The translations under genes were made by a program, and so were the position numbers. A stretch of 64,000 bases of DNA from Mogibacterium kristiansenii. GTDB taxonomy: Bacteria; Bacillota; Clostridia; Peptostreptococcales; Anaerovoracaceae. Of the stretch, positions 63,880-64,000 are shown one piece after another (position 1 is the first letter of the stretch; each line of letters starts with the position of its first letter). The stretch lies in the NCBI RefSeq assembly GCF_009695905.1, contig NZ_VUNA01000009.1:1-64000 (forward strand), in the 5' to 3' direction. Under the pieces are notes generated by a model, which was not told where the DNA came from, did not search any database, and saw only the letters and a program-made list of their open reading frames with translations.

Positions 63880-64000
63880 TTATTTTGCCCGAACCTTTAC
63901 GGTCTTACTGTACTTCGTGTAAACGTTTGTGCCGTTGACGTTCTTGTAAGCGCGAACCTTTACGTAGTAGGTTTTCTTGGACTTCAGTTTCTTGATGGTA
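63880..64000 (-). CDS. C-terminal fragment of an Fn3-type secreted protein (partial)
   Basis: The last 39 codons of a gene that continues beyond the right edge, ending at TAA (63880-63882). The translated tail (KLKSKKTYYVKVRAY, then KTVKVRAK) is the last part of a fibronectin-III-like domain and closely resembles the end of the GH53 protein (KLKAKKRYYVRVRTY). It is therefore likely another secreted, Lys-rich surface or carbohydrate-active protein. Its catalytic part is outside the window. Confidence 0.75.
   Translation of the reverse strand, partial: TIKKLKSKKTYYVKVRAYKNVNGTNVYTKYSKTVKVRAK

Noticed and set aside
1-64000. CRISPR arrays, rRNA genes, complete insertion sequences
   Set aside because: I saw no regularly spaced direct repeats, no rRNA sequence and no transposase in the window.

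Overview
The window is a 64 kb chromosomal segment from a low-to-mid GC, strictly anaerobic, Gram-positive-type bacterium of the Clostridia. The evidence is the gene order around dnaA, the RNase M5, YidC/Jag/YidD, LTA-synthase and superoxide reductase genes, frequent TTG/GTG starts with AGGAGG-type ribosome binding sites, and large secreted proteins with Ig-like/Fn3 tails. A family-level guess (Eubacteriales Family XIII/Anaerovoracaceae-like) is inference only.

The replication origin lies at about 54.1-56.0 kb. Gene orientation switches there: the rpmH side is read on the minus strand and dnaA-dnaN-recF-gyrB-gyrA on the plus strand, so both arms are transcribed away from the origin. DnaA-box-like 9-mers lie upstream of dnaA and between dnaA and dnaN, followed by an AT-only stretch. 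Two perfect 16-bp parS palindromes sit upstream of parA, and a third, near-perfect one lies inside the rsmG terminator hairpin.

Layout. 0-15.6 kb: gshA, a DUF1858 redox protein, a giant secreted subtilase, an ATP-grasp protein, GNAT, ung, a PAP2 phosphatase, purA, a secreted double GH53 protein, purC and tRNA-Arg(CCU). 15.7-21.2 kb: a DUF4143 ATPase, aroD, a probable selenoprotein with an in-frame TGA and a SECIS-like hairpin, proC, an [FeFe]-hydrogenase remnant, superoxide reductase and a DMT transporter. 21.4-25.4 kb: a folate cluster (folC, folE, HD protein, folP, fused folB-folK). 25.4-27.5 kb: a Fic gene bracketed by matching palindromes, and a PHP phosphoesterase. 27.5-44.6 kb: a long minus-strand block with ddl, fused yqhQ-prmC, rho, an LTA-synthase-like sulfatase, rsmA, rnmV, divIC, an M23 peptidase, a DnaD-type protein, dnaB, rplI, a gdpP-like gene, parB and parA. 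44.9-47.6 kb: an AT-rich island (DUF4926, DUF6883-type toxin-like protein, DUF4417, ImmA/IrrE peptidase, XRE repressor and a candidate small RNA) splitting the usual parA-rsmG neighbourhood. 47.6-54.1 kb: rsmG, mnmG, mnmE, jag, yidC, yidD, rnpA, rpmH. 54.4-63.6 kb: dnaA, dnaN, recF, gyrB, gyrA and a nitroreductase. At the right edge is the C-terminus of another Fn3-tailed protein.

Most genes are core replication, translation, tRNA modification, envelope and folate/purine functions. The most unusual items are the CC/Se-type selenoprotein at 18.1 kb, the palindrome-bounded fic cassette, the ImmA/ImmR-type island with its operator pair and putative small RNA, a DnaD protein ending in a DnaC-like zinc module without the ATPase, the YqhQ-PrmC fusion, and a GH53 enzyme with a second, catalytically degenerate GH53 copy.
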